Source of the DNA: Porticoccaceae bacterium UBA1117
GTDB lineage: Bacteria; Pseudomonadota; Gammaproteobacteria; Pseudomonadales; Porticoccaceae
Reading direction: 5' to 3'
Assembly: GCA_002313335.1 (NCBI GenBank)
Contig: DCBC01000129.1
Coordinates: 1 to 9,811 of the forward strand
DNA length: 9,811 bases
Positions 1 to 6,283 of this stretch are shown piece by piece. Under the pieces are notes generated by a model. It saw only the letters and a list, made by a program, of their open reading frames with translations. It ran no database searches and was not told the origin of the DNA. A program made the position numbers and the translations under genes. Numbering within the stretch: the stretch's first letter is position 1; every line of letters begins with the position of its first letter.

Positions 1-1542
1 CTGCGCTGGCATTACCTAACCTTAACTTTGTTCTTTTTGGCCTTAACTCTATCACTGACCTTGGTCGGCGCAGGCTATGTCAAGCGAGTACAATCGCCAG
101 ATGTAGCCTCAGACTTTATTTCAATGCGCCTAGAGATGCCCGATGGTCATTCTAAAGAAGCAAAACTCGACATTATGAAACGTGCAGAACGAGCGGCTGA
201 ACAGCTCGCAAATGATGCGCTGATTCGAGACGAGATTGTGACTGATGACTTAATTGCTAATCAACTATCCTTCATGTGGGGTGATACTGTTCGCCTTTTG
301 ATCGAGCTCACCCCCGAGGTCAGTGGCCAGATAAATCCGAAACTGGTAGGAGAGCGATGGCAGTCCACTATGGGGCCAGTGCCGGAAGCCAAAAAAATTA
401 CCCTCGATACGACCCTTGGGCCGCCATCGTCGATGTTTTCAATTTCCCTGACGTCATCCAATGTTGCGCAATTAGCGGAAGCTGCTGTATTCATCAGAGA
501 GCAGTTAGAGCGGCTACCAGGCACAAAGAACATTCGCGATGATCTGTATTCTGGGCGCGCCGATATCGATATCAGTTTATTACCCAACGCAGATAGTCTT
601 GGTGTTAGCCTGTCGCAGGTCGCCAGCCAAGTGCGCCAAGGTTTTTATGGCGCTGAGGCTCAACGCATACCTCGTGAACGAGATGATGTTCGAGTTATGG
701 TTCGGTATCCCAAAGATGCTCGATCTCAGGTTGATACCTTAGAAAGCATGCGCATACGCACCGCTAGTGGTGCTGAGGTACCTTTTTACTCTGTTGCTGA
801 AGCCAATTATGTGCCCGGATACTCGCGTATAAAGCGCAGTGACCGAGAGCGTAGCATTCGTATTACTGCCCTGCCATCATCGGGCAAACTAACTGTGAGC
901 GAGATAGCTGAGATTATCTATGGCGATGTCGCTGATGAGATGCGCAAATCGTTTCCAGAAGTATCTATTAAAAAAGATGGTCAGATTGAGGATCAAGAGG
1001 AGTTTAATAGTACCGGCCTTAAGCTGTTCTGTCTGGCAATTCTGTTAATTTATTCGTTAATGGCGGTCGAGTTTAAATCCTATCTAAAGCCCATTGGCGT
1101 TTTGTCTGCTATTCCGTTTGGTATTATGGGCGCTATTTTCGGGCATCTTTTATTGGGCTTAGACTTTAGCTTGCTATCTTTAGTTGGTGTGCTGGCAGTA
1201 TCTGGAGTCGTAGTAAACGACAATTTAGTACTGATGGATCGGATTATTCAGCTTCGTGAGGAAGGCGAAGGTCTCTATGATGCTTTGGTTAGAGCCAGTG
1301 TTGACCGATTCAGGCCCATTATATTGACGTCAATCACCACTTTTATTGGTCTTGCCCCCATCCTTATGGAGACTAGCCTGCAAGCACAGTTTTTGATACC
1401 GATGGTTGCTTCACTATCCTTTGGTGTACTATTTGCGACCTCCGTAACACTGCTCTTTGTACCTTGCCTTTATATGGCTGGCGCCACTCTCAAGCAACAA
1501 CTAATGGGTGACTCATCTGACACTGACACTATCTCCAACTAG
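1..1542 (+). CDS. RND-family efflux pump, inner-membrane permease (C-terminal half, 5' truncated)
   Basis: AcrB/MexB-like proton-driven drug or metabolite exporter of the inner membrane, normally paired with a periplasmic adaptor and an outer-membrane channel. The reading frame is open through the left edge, so this is only the last 513 residues. The TTG at 28 is internal. The visible part begins in the hydrophobic segment equivalent to TM7 and continues with the second large periplasmic porter domain (about residues 30-330). TM8-TM12 follow (about 340-490), with family hallmarks: GVVVND in TM10, RFRPIILTS before TM11, and ETSLQAQFLIP leading into TM12. The proton-relay aspartates of TM4 lie in the missing half and cannot be checked. 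The C-terminal tail is short and polar. The stop is 4 nt from the stop of the convergent yajL, and I see no hairpin terminator between them. Substrate cannot be told. The family call is secure; the HAE versus other RND subfamily call is not. Confidence 0.95.
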   Translation: MRWHYLTLTLFFLALTLSLTLVGAGYVKRVQSPDVASDFISMRLEMPDGHSKEAKLDIMKRAERAAEQLANDALIRDEIVTDDLIANQLSFMWGDTVRLLIELTPEVSGQINPKLVGERWQSTMGPVPEAKKITLDTTLGPPSSMFSISLTSSNVAQLAEAAVFIREQLERLPGTKNIRDDLYSGRADIDISLLPNADSLGVSLSQVASQVRQGFYGAEAQRIPRERDDVRVMVRYPKDARSQVDTLESMRIRTASGAEVPFYSVAEANYVPGYSRIKRSDRERSIRITALPSSGKLTVSEIAEIIYGDVADEMRKSFPEVSIKKDGQIEDQEEFNSTGLKLFCLAILLIYSLMAVEFKSYLKPIGVLSAIPFGIMGAIFGHLLLGLDFSLLSLVGVLAVSGVVVNDNLVLMDRIIQLREEGEGLYDALVRASVDRFRPIILTSITTFIGLAPILMETSLQAQFLIPMVASLSFGVLFATSVTLLFVPCLYMAGATLKQQLMGDSSDTDTISN

Positions 1543-1546
1543 TCGG

Positions 1547-2131
1547 TTAATAGTAAGCAGTGGGTGATGTTGTTAGTACCAGCGGTGATGCCACTTCCTC
1601 GCGCTTAACCACACCACATAGTTGCTCAACTAGTTCCAGAGCAAAATCAATTGCCGTGCCTGGGCCCTGACTGGTCACACAGTTTCCATCAACCACCACC
1701 CGAGACTCAGTATCTATCTCTTTTGCCTTCATGGATTGATAAAACTGTGGGTGACAGGTGGCCGTCTTATCAGCCAGAAAACCTTTTTCACCAAGCACTA
1801 TTGCCGGTGCTGCACAGATAGCACCCAATAAACGATATTCTTCAACCTGTGTTTGCAATAGCTGATCAAGCACCTGACTTTTTGCAAGATGTTGTGACCC
1901 AAGGTCCCCGCCTGGAAGTGCAATCAAATCCCAGGTTTTTCCTGCGCACTCTTGAATATCACAGTCAGCGACGATATGAGTTCCTCGAGATGCGGTAATT
2001 TTTAGATCGTTAGATTCGCTAACCGACGCCACAGTGACTGAGACTCCAGCCCGCCGTAGCACATCTATTATGGTTACCGCTTCAATTTCTTCACTGCCAT
2101 CAGCAACTGGAACTAAGGCCTGTTTAGTCAT
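1547..2131 (-). CDS. yajL: YajL / DJ-1 (PfpI-like) family protein
   Basis: Cytosolic DJ-1 superfamily protein. E. coli YajL protects proteins against oxidative and carbonyl stress; the reported deglycase and glyoxalase activities are debated. At 194 aa it is close to E. coli YajL (196). The nucleophilic cysteine is C106 in GAICAAP, the same number as in human DJ-1. The partner acid is E17 in GSEEIEAVT. A histidine (H127) follows at the expected place, and the SQGPGTAIDFAL motif and an EVASPLV tail match YajL. The reading frame extends upstream to 2257, but the start at 2131 is chosen because translation then begins MTKQALVPVADG, as in the family, and is preceded by AAGGGA about 7 nt away. The extension would cover the promoter. 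It is transcribed divergently from the gshA group and convergently with the RND gene. It sits beside gshA and near dsbB, which fits a thiol-stress role, but this is inference. Confidence 0.93.
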   Translation of the reverse strand: MTKQALVPVADGSEEIEAVTIIDVLRRAGVSVTVASVSESNDLKITASRGTHIVADCDIQECAGKTWDLIALPGGDLGSQHLAKSQVLDQLLQTQVEEYRLLGAICAAPAIVLGEKGFLADKTATCHPQFYQSMKAKEIDTESRVVVDGNCVTSQGPGTAIDFALELVEQLCGVVKREEVASPLVLTTSPTAYY

Positions 2132-2156
2132 GTTATTTCCCTTTTTATCGAACATC

Positions 2157-2185
2157 TGTATAGGGTACACTGTGCCCGAAATCAA
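2157..2185 (-). promoter_or_regulatory. Candidate sigma-70 promoter of yajL
   Basis: Read on the minus strand, TTGATT (2180-2185) is followed by a 17-nt spacer and TATACA (2157-2162), each matching 4 of 6 consensus bases. Transcription would start near 2150, giving a leader of about 20 nt that contains the AAGGGA ribosome-binding site of the 2131 start. I did not find an equally good promoter for the divergent + strand genes in the same gap. Confidence 0.4.
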
Positions 2186-2242
2186 CGGTTCTGTCACGGG
2201 AAGTGCATGAGAATTTACATCATACAAAACCAAGGGATGGCA

Positions 2243-2476
2243 ATGCTTGATAAGCACTTACAGTGGACTCATGATATTGAATCCAGCCCTCTTTTTTATA
2301 CTCCTCACAGAGACATCGCGTTGAATCAACTGATCGAGTTAAATGCTAAAGACATCAGTTTGAGGGCGGAAATAGTTGAGTGTGCGGCAGATTCAAAAGG
2401 ACGCCCTCTAGTGCTGCTTGAGGCGCTCAATACTGAACAAAATGCTGTTGCTGAAAATCAGTCTAGCGCAGCCTAA
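2243..2476 (+). CDS. Small hypothetical protein upstream of gshA
   Basis: I do not recognise this family. From the ATG at 2243 it encodes 77 aa, soluble, probably mixed helix and strand, with a polar Gln/Ser/Ala tail. It shows no signal peptide, no membrane segment and no metal-binding Cys/His cluster (one Cys). Three in-frame ATGs exist: 2207, 2237 and 2243. AAGGG at 2232-2236 lies 6 nt before 2243 and immediately against 2237, so 2243 is preferred. The 2207 start has only a weak GGGAAG in front. Evidence that it is real: it fills the space between the yajL promoter region and gshA, has a ribosome-binding site, and ends 13 nt before the gshA start, which suggests co-transcription. It may be a lineage-specific partner or leader gene for gshA, but nothing in the sequence states a function. 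Confidence 0.6.
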   Translation: MLDKHLQWTHDIESSPLFYTPHRDIALNQLIELNAKDISLRAEIVECAADSKGRPLVLLEALNTEQNAVAENQSSAA

Positions 2477-2489
2477 ACGGGATTCTATT

Positions 2490-4055
2490 TTGTCTTTAGA
2501 TGCTAAACTGAACATACTGAGCAACCCTGCAAAAGCAGATCGATTAACCGGAATAGCGCGGGGTATCGAGAAGGAAAGCCTTAGGGTTGAAGCCAATGGA
2601 ATGCTTGCTCAGACACCTCATCCTGCCTCGCTGGGTGCTGCGTTGACCCATCCAAATATAACAACAGATTTCTCTGAAGCACTGTTAGAATTTATCACTG
2701 CGCCTTCTTCGTCGATCGACACAGTGATGAATCAATTAGAAGAGATTCATCGGGTTACCTACCAGAATATTGGTGACGAGTTGCTGTGGGTCAATAGCAT
2801 GCCTTGCCAGCTAGGCTCAGATGCAAGTATTCCTATTGGGCAATACGGCAGTTCCAATGTCGGAAAGATGAAAAGCGCCTATAGACGTGGGCTTGGAAAC
2901 CGATATGGCCGCTTAATGCAAACCATTGCAGGTATTCACTACAACTTTTCAGTGCCCGATTCACTCTGGGAAGACTTGCAAATTAGTGCGGGCAACCAGC
3001 AATCATTGCAAGATTTCAAATCTGATGGGTACCTTGGTCTGATTAGAAACTTTCGGCGCTACTCTTGGTTACTTCTTTATTTGCTAGGTGCTGCTCCTGC
3101 AATCTGCCGAAGCTTTGTGGGTGATCACGATCACCGCTTAACCTCTGTTGGTAGTGATACTCACAGTTTGTATCAACCTTATGCGACTTCGCTGCGTATG
3201 GGTGATTTAGGCTATCAGAGTGATGCTCAAAGCTCACTGGCTGTCTGTTACAACGACTTGCCTCAATACACTGAAACCCTAAAAAAAGCGCTCTCTCAAG
3301 CTTATCCGGCCTATGATACGATCGGCTTAAAAGACAGTGCTGGTGAGTATCAGCAACTTAGTACTAACCTCTTACAAATTGAAAACGAGTTCTACAGTAC
3401 CATTCGACCGAAACGTACCGCCGCCTCAGGCGAAACCCCCGTGCATGCACTTATCGAGCGTGGTGTAGAGTACATTGAAGTACGGTGTGTCGACCTCAAC
3501 CCACTTCTACCCTGTGGAATTGATGAAGAAACAATCTGCTTTTTAGATACTTTTTTATTGTTTTGTTTGCTCCAAGACAGTCCCCCGACGGATGCTGAAG
3601 AATACGTATGCATCCCTAAAAATATAGATCGTACCGTCTATTCTGGCCGTGATCCGGCATTAAGCCTGTTGCGAGGCAAGGAAGAGGTGCCCCTAAGAGA
3701 ATGGGGCCGAACGCTGCTTGATGAGATGCGTCCAGTGGCATCGCTTCTAGATAGCGCCAACCAAACTGTAGCCTATACTCACGTTTTAGATGTCATGTTG
3801 GACCGTATCCATGATGATAGCTCAACACCTGCCGCTAGGCTATTGACAGAAATGCGTGAGAATGACGAGACATACTATGGTATGGCAATGCGCAAAGCCT
3901 GTGAGCATAGAGACTATTTTCAAGCCAATCCACCCAGCGTCGAAACAATGCATAAGTACAAAGAATTAGCAGAAAAATCTTTGCAAAAACAAGCTGATAT
4001 AGAAGCCAATGATAGTCTTTCTTTTGATGATTTTTTGGCTGACTATTACCGCTAG
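2490..4055 (+). CDS. gshA: Glutamate-cysteine ligase (gamma-glutamylcysteine synthetase)
   Basis: Catalyses the ATP-dependent joining of L-glutamate and L-cysteine, the first and rate-limiting step of glutathione synthesis, in the cytosol. The TTG at 2490 is preferred. It gives 521 aa (E. coli has 518), has a GGGA at 2479-2482 about 7 nt upstream, and puts exactly 23 residues before RGIEKE, as in E. coli. With this start the known Mg-site residues fall on E. coli numbering: E27, D60 and E67 (TTDFSEALLEF), and H150 (GIHYNFS). The later pair E330/R332 in ERGVEYIEVR is shifted by two. Other motifs are MPCQ, QYGSSN, NRYGRLMQT and TSLRMGDLGY. In-frame ATGs at 2418 and 2442 would overlap the preceding small gene and add residues without homology. 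dsbB starts 34 nt downstream in the same direction. The companion gshB is not in the window. The family assignment is very secure; the start is well supported but unproven. Confidence 0.96.
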   Translation: MSLDAKLNILSNPAKADRLTGIARGIEKESLRVEANGMLAQTPHPASLGAALTHPNITTDFSEALLEFITAPSSSIDTVMNQLEEIHRVTYQNIGDELLWVNSMPCQLGSDASIPIGQYGSSNVGKMKSAYRRGLGNRYGRLMQTIAGIHYNFSVPDSLWEDLQISAGNQQSLQDFKSDGYLGLIRNFRRYSWLLLYLLGAAPAICRSFVGDHDHRLTSVGSDTHSLYQPYATSLRMGDLGYQSDAQSSLAVCYNDLPQYTETLKKALSQAYPAYDTIGLKDSAGEYQQLSTNLLQIENEFYSTIRPKRTAASGETPVHALIERGVEYIEVRCVDLNPLLPCGIDEETICFLDTFLLFCLLQDSPPTDAEEYVCIPKNIDRTVYSGRDPALSLLRGKEEVPLREWGRTLLDEMRPVASLLDSANQTVAYTHVLDVMLDRIHDDSSTPAARLLTEMRENDETYYGMAMRKACEHRDYFQANPPSVETMHKYKELAEKSLQKQADIEANDSLSFDDFLADYYR

Positions 4056-4089
4056 GCATGCCCTATATGAGAACATCAGTTAACCACTA

Positions 4090-4596
4090 ATGGAGTCTTC
4101 ATTGAATTATCTAACCTACAGAGCATTAAACCTTTTAGGTGCCCTTGGCTGTGCTGGCGCATTGATAATAGCAGTTGTTTATTTTCAACAGCACCTAGGC
4201 CTTGAGCCCTGCTATCTGTGCATCACTCAACGGGTATTTGTGGCTATGGTAGGGGTAATATTTTTAATGGCGGCGCTGCATAACCCCCTAGGTCGCGGGC
4301 GGAAAATTTACTCTGGCCTCGCTATAGCCGCGTCTATTGGCGGTGCATTTTTCTCGATTAAACAGCTGTGGTTACAAAGTCTTCCTGAAGACTCTATACC
4401 CGCATGTGGCCCGCCGGTGGACTATTTGATGGATGTTTTCCCAGCCTCGGAGGTCATTACCATGCTAATTCGCGGAGATGGTAATTGCGCAAAGGTCCAA
4501 TGGGAGCTGTTTAGTATGAGTATGCCGGGCTGGGTGCTTGTTGTTTTTGTAATACTCTCTGGCATAGGCCTCATCCAATTATTCCGCAAGCACTGA
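4090..4596 (+). CDS. dsbB: Disulfide bond formation protein DsbB
   Basis: Inner-membrane quinone-dependent oxidase that re-oxidises periplasmic DsbA. The 168-aa protein has four predicted membrane segments (about residues 12-31, 47-65, 75-93 and 145-164). Both redox pairs are present: C41-x-x-C44 in EPCYLC at the first periplasmic loop, and C106 (IPACGPP) with C133 (GNCAKVQW) in the second. R48 after the CxxC corresponds to the conserved quinone-site arginine of E. coli DsbB. The ATG at 4090 lacks a clear ribosome-binding site. A TTG at 4102 sits 6 nt after GGAG and is an alternative start, but the ATG keeps the E. coli Cys numbering. No dsbA is in the window. In Pseudomonas a dsbB homologue (dsbH) neighbours algQ; here rsd/algQ is also nearby but separated by lrgAB. 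The TGA stop overlaps the probable start of the next gene. Confidence 0.96.
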   Translation: MESSLNYLTYRALNLLGALGCAGALIIAVVYFQQHLGLEPCYLCITQRVFVAMVGVIFLMAALHNPLGRGRKIYSGLAIAASIGGAFFSIKQLWLQSLPEDSIPACGPPVDYLMDVFPASEVITMLIRGDGNCAKVQWELFSMSMPGWVLVVFVILSGIGLIQLFRKH

Positions 4597-4943
4597 GATT
4601 CATCTGTGGGCTAATAGTCCTCGTTGCCTTTCAATGGTTTGGAGAGCTGTTAGTCCGATGGACTGGTGTTATTATTCCTGGCCCGCTGGTTGGAATGTTG
4701 TTACTGCTAGTGGTACTTATATTCTCAAGCCAACTCAATGATCTAATTCAACCGACTAGTTCTCACCTGATTCAAAATCTTTCTCTGCTGTTTATTCCAG
4801 CCTGTGTTGGCGCTTTTTTTCTCAGTGAGCAGATCAACTTGCAACTGCCCAAGCTTTTACTCGCTGTTATTGTTAGCACCCCTTTGACAATGATCTTAAT
4901 GACTCTGCTAATTACCTCGATTAAGGGTAACAAAGATGTCTGA
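4593..4943 (+). CDS. lrgA: LrgA/CidA family membrane protein (probable CTG start)
   Basis: Small CidA/LrgA membrane protein, a family first described as holin- or antiholin-like and more recently linked, with LrgB, to export or uptake of pyruvate and related by-products. The first ATG in frame (4695) cannot be the start. It falls inside the family motif IPGPLVGM (4674-4697), and a full first membrane segment with GLIVLVAFQWFGELLVR is encoded before it. The frame is open back to a stop at 4512, yet holds no ATG, GTG or TTG before 4695. CTG at 4593 overlaps the dsbB stop as CTGA, the usual geometry of translational coupling, and gives a normal 116-aa product with four hydrophobic segments. ATT at 4578 or 4581 is an alternative. 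The second half (NLSLLFIPACVGAFF) is typical of the family. The end overlaps lrgB by 8 nt. The family is secure; the start is inferred. Confidence 0.85.
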   Translation: MRFICGLIVLVAFQWFGELLVRWTGVIIPGPLVGMLLLLVVLIFSSQLNDLIQPTSSHLIQNLSLLFIPACVGAFFLSEQINLQLPKLLLAVIVSTPLTMILMTLLITSIKGNKDV

Positions 4944-5655
4944 ACTGATAATGCACCAGTGGCAGCAAATCACTGAGAGCTCTTGGTTAATCTTCTTTTC
5001 TATTCTGGGTTTTAGTGTTGGTGTTTTTGTCTATCGACGTTGTGGCAATCATCCACTGAGTCATCCCTTAGTGATCAGTACTCCTCTTATTGGCCTTACT
5101 TTATATTTGCTAGATATAGACTATGGTGTTTATTATTCTGCAAACGGCATATTGAATTGGCTACTTGGTGCTGCAACTGTAGCCTTAGCCGTCCCTTTGT
5201 CGCAGCAACTGAAAACCCTCTCTGTACTGTGGCCAACAATCCTATTAACCGTACTCAGTGGTGGCTTTTTCGCTGCCGTTAGTGTTTTAGTTATTGGTAG
5301 CTGGCTTATCTTGGAGCCCATAGCAATTTTCTCATTGGTGGCTAAATCAGTCACCACACCCATTGCGATTATTATCACTGAGCAATTAGGCGGTCTAATC
5401 GCACTGATTACTTTTCTTGTGCTGTTTACAGGGATCGTTGGGATCGTTGTCGCAGAGCCTATTTTTAAATTTTTTAGTTTACATGACGAGCGATGGCAAG
5501 GACTGATCTTGGGTGTCACTGCACATGCCATTGGGACTCTTAAAGCGTTCGAGAAAAGTCCTCGATGCGGGGCTTTCTCAACCATTGGTATGGGTCTAAA
5601 CGGTATTTGGACAGCTCTGTTCCTCATTCCTCTTATGCAATCTTTTGGGCCTTGA
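4936..5655 (+). CDS. lrgB: LrgB/CidB family membrane protein
   Basis: Multi-pass inner-membrane partner of LrgA/CidA. The plant plastid homologue PLGG1, an LrgA-LrgB fusion, carries glycolate and glycerate, and bacterial LrgAB has been linked to pyruvate transport. The 239-aa protein has the usual family length and about seven hydrophobic segments. Signature motifs are visible: LLGAATVALAVPL (about 76-88), the membrane motif KSVTTPIAI (137-145), and VTAHAIGT (194-201) followed by the FSTIGMGLNGIWT region. The ATG at 4936 overlaps the lrgA stop by 8 nt and is preceded by AAGGG 8 nt away inside lrgA, so the pair is translated together. The gene lies between dsbB and rsd. Its cargo cannot be told from sequence, and no LytTR-type regulator gene is nearby. 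Confidence 0.95.
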   Translation: MSELIMHQWQQITESSWLIFFSILGFSVGVFVYRRCGNHPLSHPLVISTPLIGLTLYLLDIDYGVYYSANGILNWLLGAATVALAVPLSQQLKTLSVLWPTILLTVLSGGFFAAVSVLVIGSWLILEPIAIFSLVAKSVTTPIAIIITEQLGGLIALITFLVLFTGIVGIVVAEPIFKFFSLHDERWQGLILGVTAHAIGTLKAFEKSPRCGAFSTIGMGLNGIWTALFLIPLMQSFGP

Positions 5656-5682
5656 ATGATTATGCTTTTATGAAAAAAGAGG

Positions 5683-5715
5683 TACACTTGTGAAAGGGTT
5701 TAAAACACAGGTGTA
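5683..5715 (+). promoter_or_regulatory. Inverted repeat in the rsd leader overlapping its ribosome-binding site
   Basis: TACACTTGTG (5683-5692) and CACAGGTGTA (5706-5715) are inverted copies with one mismatch that becomes a G-U pair in RNA. They are separated by 13 nt. The right arm contains AGGTG (5709-5713), the only good ribosome-binding site for rsd, 8 nt before the ATG at 5722. As RNA this would be a 10-bp stem hiding that site. As DNA it is also a plausible dimer-protein operator. No T-run follows, so it is not a terminator. Confidence 0.45.
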
Positions 5716-5721
5716 AAGATA

Positions 5722-6207
5722 ATGGTTAAGGATAATCGAAAACTGCAATCTCATTGGAGTAACGTAAGCAAAATTATTGAGCGATGGCTGGAAGAGCGTC
5801 GAGAATTACTCGCCAAATACTGTGACCTAACAGAAGTTATCGACGTTAGCGATAATGCGGTCAAGCATGTCGGAGAGCTGCAAGAGTTCTGTGAGCTGAT
5901 GGTAGATTACATCTCGGTTGGCCACTTTGAAATATTTGACCAGCTGCATAAAGAAGGACAGCTTTTTGAGGATGCGTCAGGATTAGACAAAGAGCCCAAT
6001 TTACTCGAAAAAATCCAAACAACGACAGAGTATATACTTGATTTTAACGACAAGTATTTAAGCTCACATGATTTGGATGCACGCATTATTGACCTTGCCA
6101 GCCTTGGTGAGATATTTGCACAACGCTTTGGGCTTGAAGATCAGTTGATCGATGTATTGCATAGTTCTCATGTCGGAACGTTACTGGGCGAAAAAGAACT
6201 CATTTAG
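5722..6207 (+). CDS. rsd: Rsd/AlgQ family anti-sigma-70 regulator
   Basis: Cytosolic all-helical protein that binds free sigma-70 region 4 in E. coli and shifts RNA polymerase toward alternative sigma factors. In Pseudomonas the homologue AlgQ affects alginate and virulence genes. At 161 aa it has the normal length. Recognisable stretches are ERWLEERRELL (about 21-31), the conserved core FCELMVDYISVGHFEIFDQL (about 56-75), and near the C-terminus an RFGLEDQLIDVLH segment that matches Rsd and AlgQ. The ATG at 5722 is preceded by AGGTG 8 nt upstream, which lies inside an inverted repeat. It begins 66 nt after lrgB, so it may be read through from the operon, have its own promoter, or both; I see no convincing sigma-70 promoter in the gap. 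A strong terminator follows. It shares the window with the alternative sigma gene rpoH, though not an operon. Confidence 0.93.
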   Translation: MVKDNRKLQSHWSNVSKIIERWLEERRELLAKYCDLTEVIDVSDNAVKHVGELQEFCELMVDYISVGHFEIFDQLHKEGQLFEDASGLDKEPNLLEKIQTTTEYILDFNDKYLSSHDLDARIIDLASLGEIFAQRFGLEDQLIDVLHSSHVGTLLGEKELI

Positions 6208-6222
6208 GTGTCATCAATTATT

Positions 6223-6265
6223 AGTTATAAAAAAAGCCCCGACCTGCGGGGCTTTTTTTATAACT
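6223..6265. terminator. Bidirectional intrinsic terminator between rsd and the FKBP gene
   Basis: A near-perfect hairpin: the core GCCCCG (6236-6241) pairs with CGGGGC (6247-6252) around a 5-nt loop. It is flanked by seven A on the left and seven T on the right, which extend the stem by TTAT/ATAA, G-C and A-T to about 19 bp. A run of T follows the GC core on either strand, so it can stop transcription of rsd (+) and of the convergent FKBP gene (-), whose stop is at 6284. Confidence 0.93.
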
Positions 6266-6283
6266 GTCTACATCGAAATCACA

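Noticed and set aside
261..587. Reading frame opposite the RND gene, and similar frames opposite gshA, rpoH and ftsX
   Set aside because: All are shadows of well-supported genes, without ribosome-binding sites or recognisable motifs.
1500..1600. Terminator between the convergent RND and yajL genes
   Set aside because: I looked for a hairpin with a T-run on both strands and found none.
2132..2257. N-terminal extension of YajL to 2257
   Set aside because: The extra 42 residues have no family counterpart, cover the likely promoter, and the 2131 start has a good ribosome-binding site.
3122..3137. Palindrome GGTGATC-AC-GATCACC inside gshA
   Set aside because: It lies in coding sequence for G-D-H-D-H; the repeated codons explain it and there is no nearby promoter.
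4545..4600. Programmed frameshift fusing DsbB to LrgA
   Set aside because: No classic slippery heptamer, and the bridging residues in the lrgA frame look non-coding; an overlapping start is simpler.
4695..4943. 82-aa protein starting at ATG 4695
   Set aside because: The ATG is inside the conserved IPGPLVGM motif of the LrgA family; the gene extends upstream.
5133..5687. 184-aa reading frame opposite lrgB
   Set aside because: It is antisense to a clear LrgB gene, has Ser/Pro/Ile-rich shadow composition and no family motifs.
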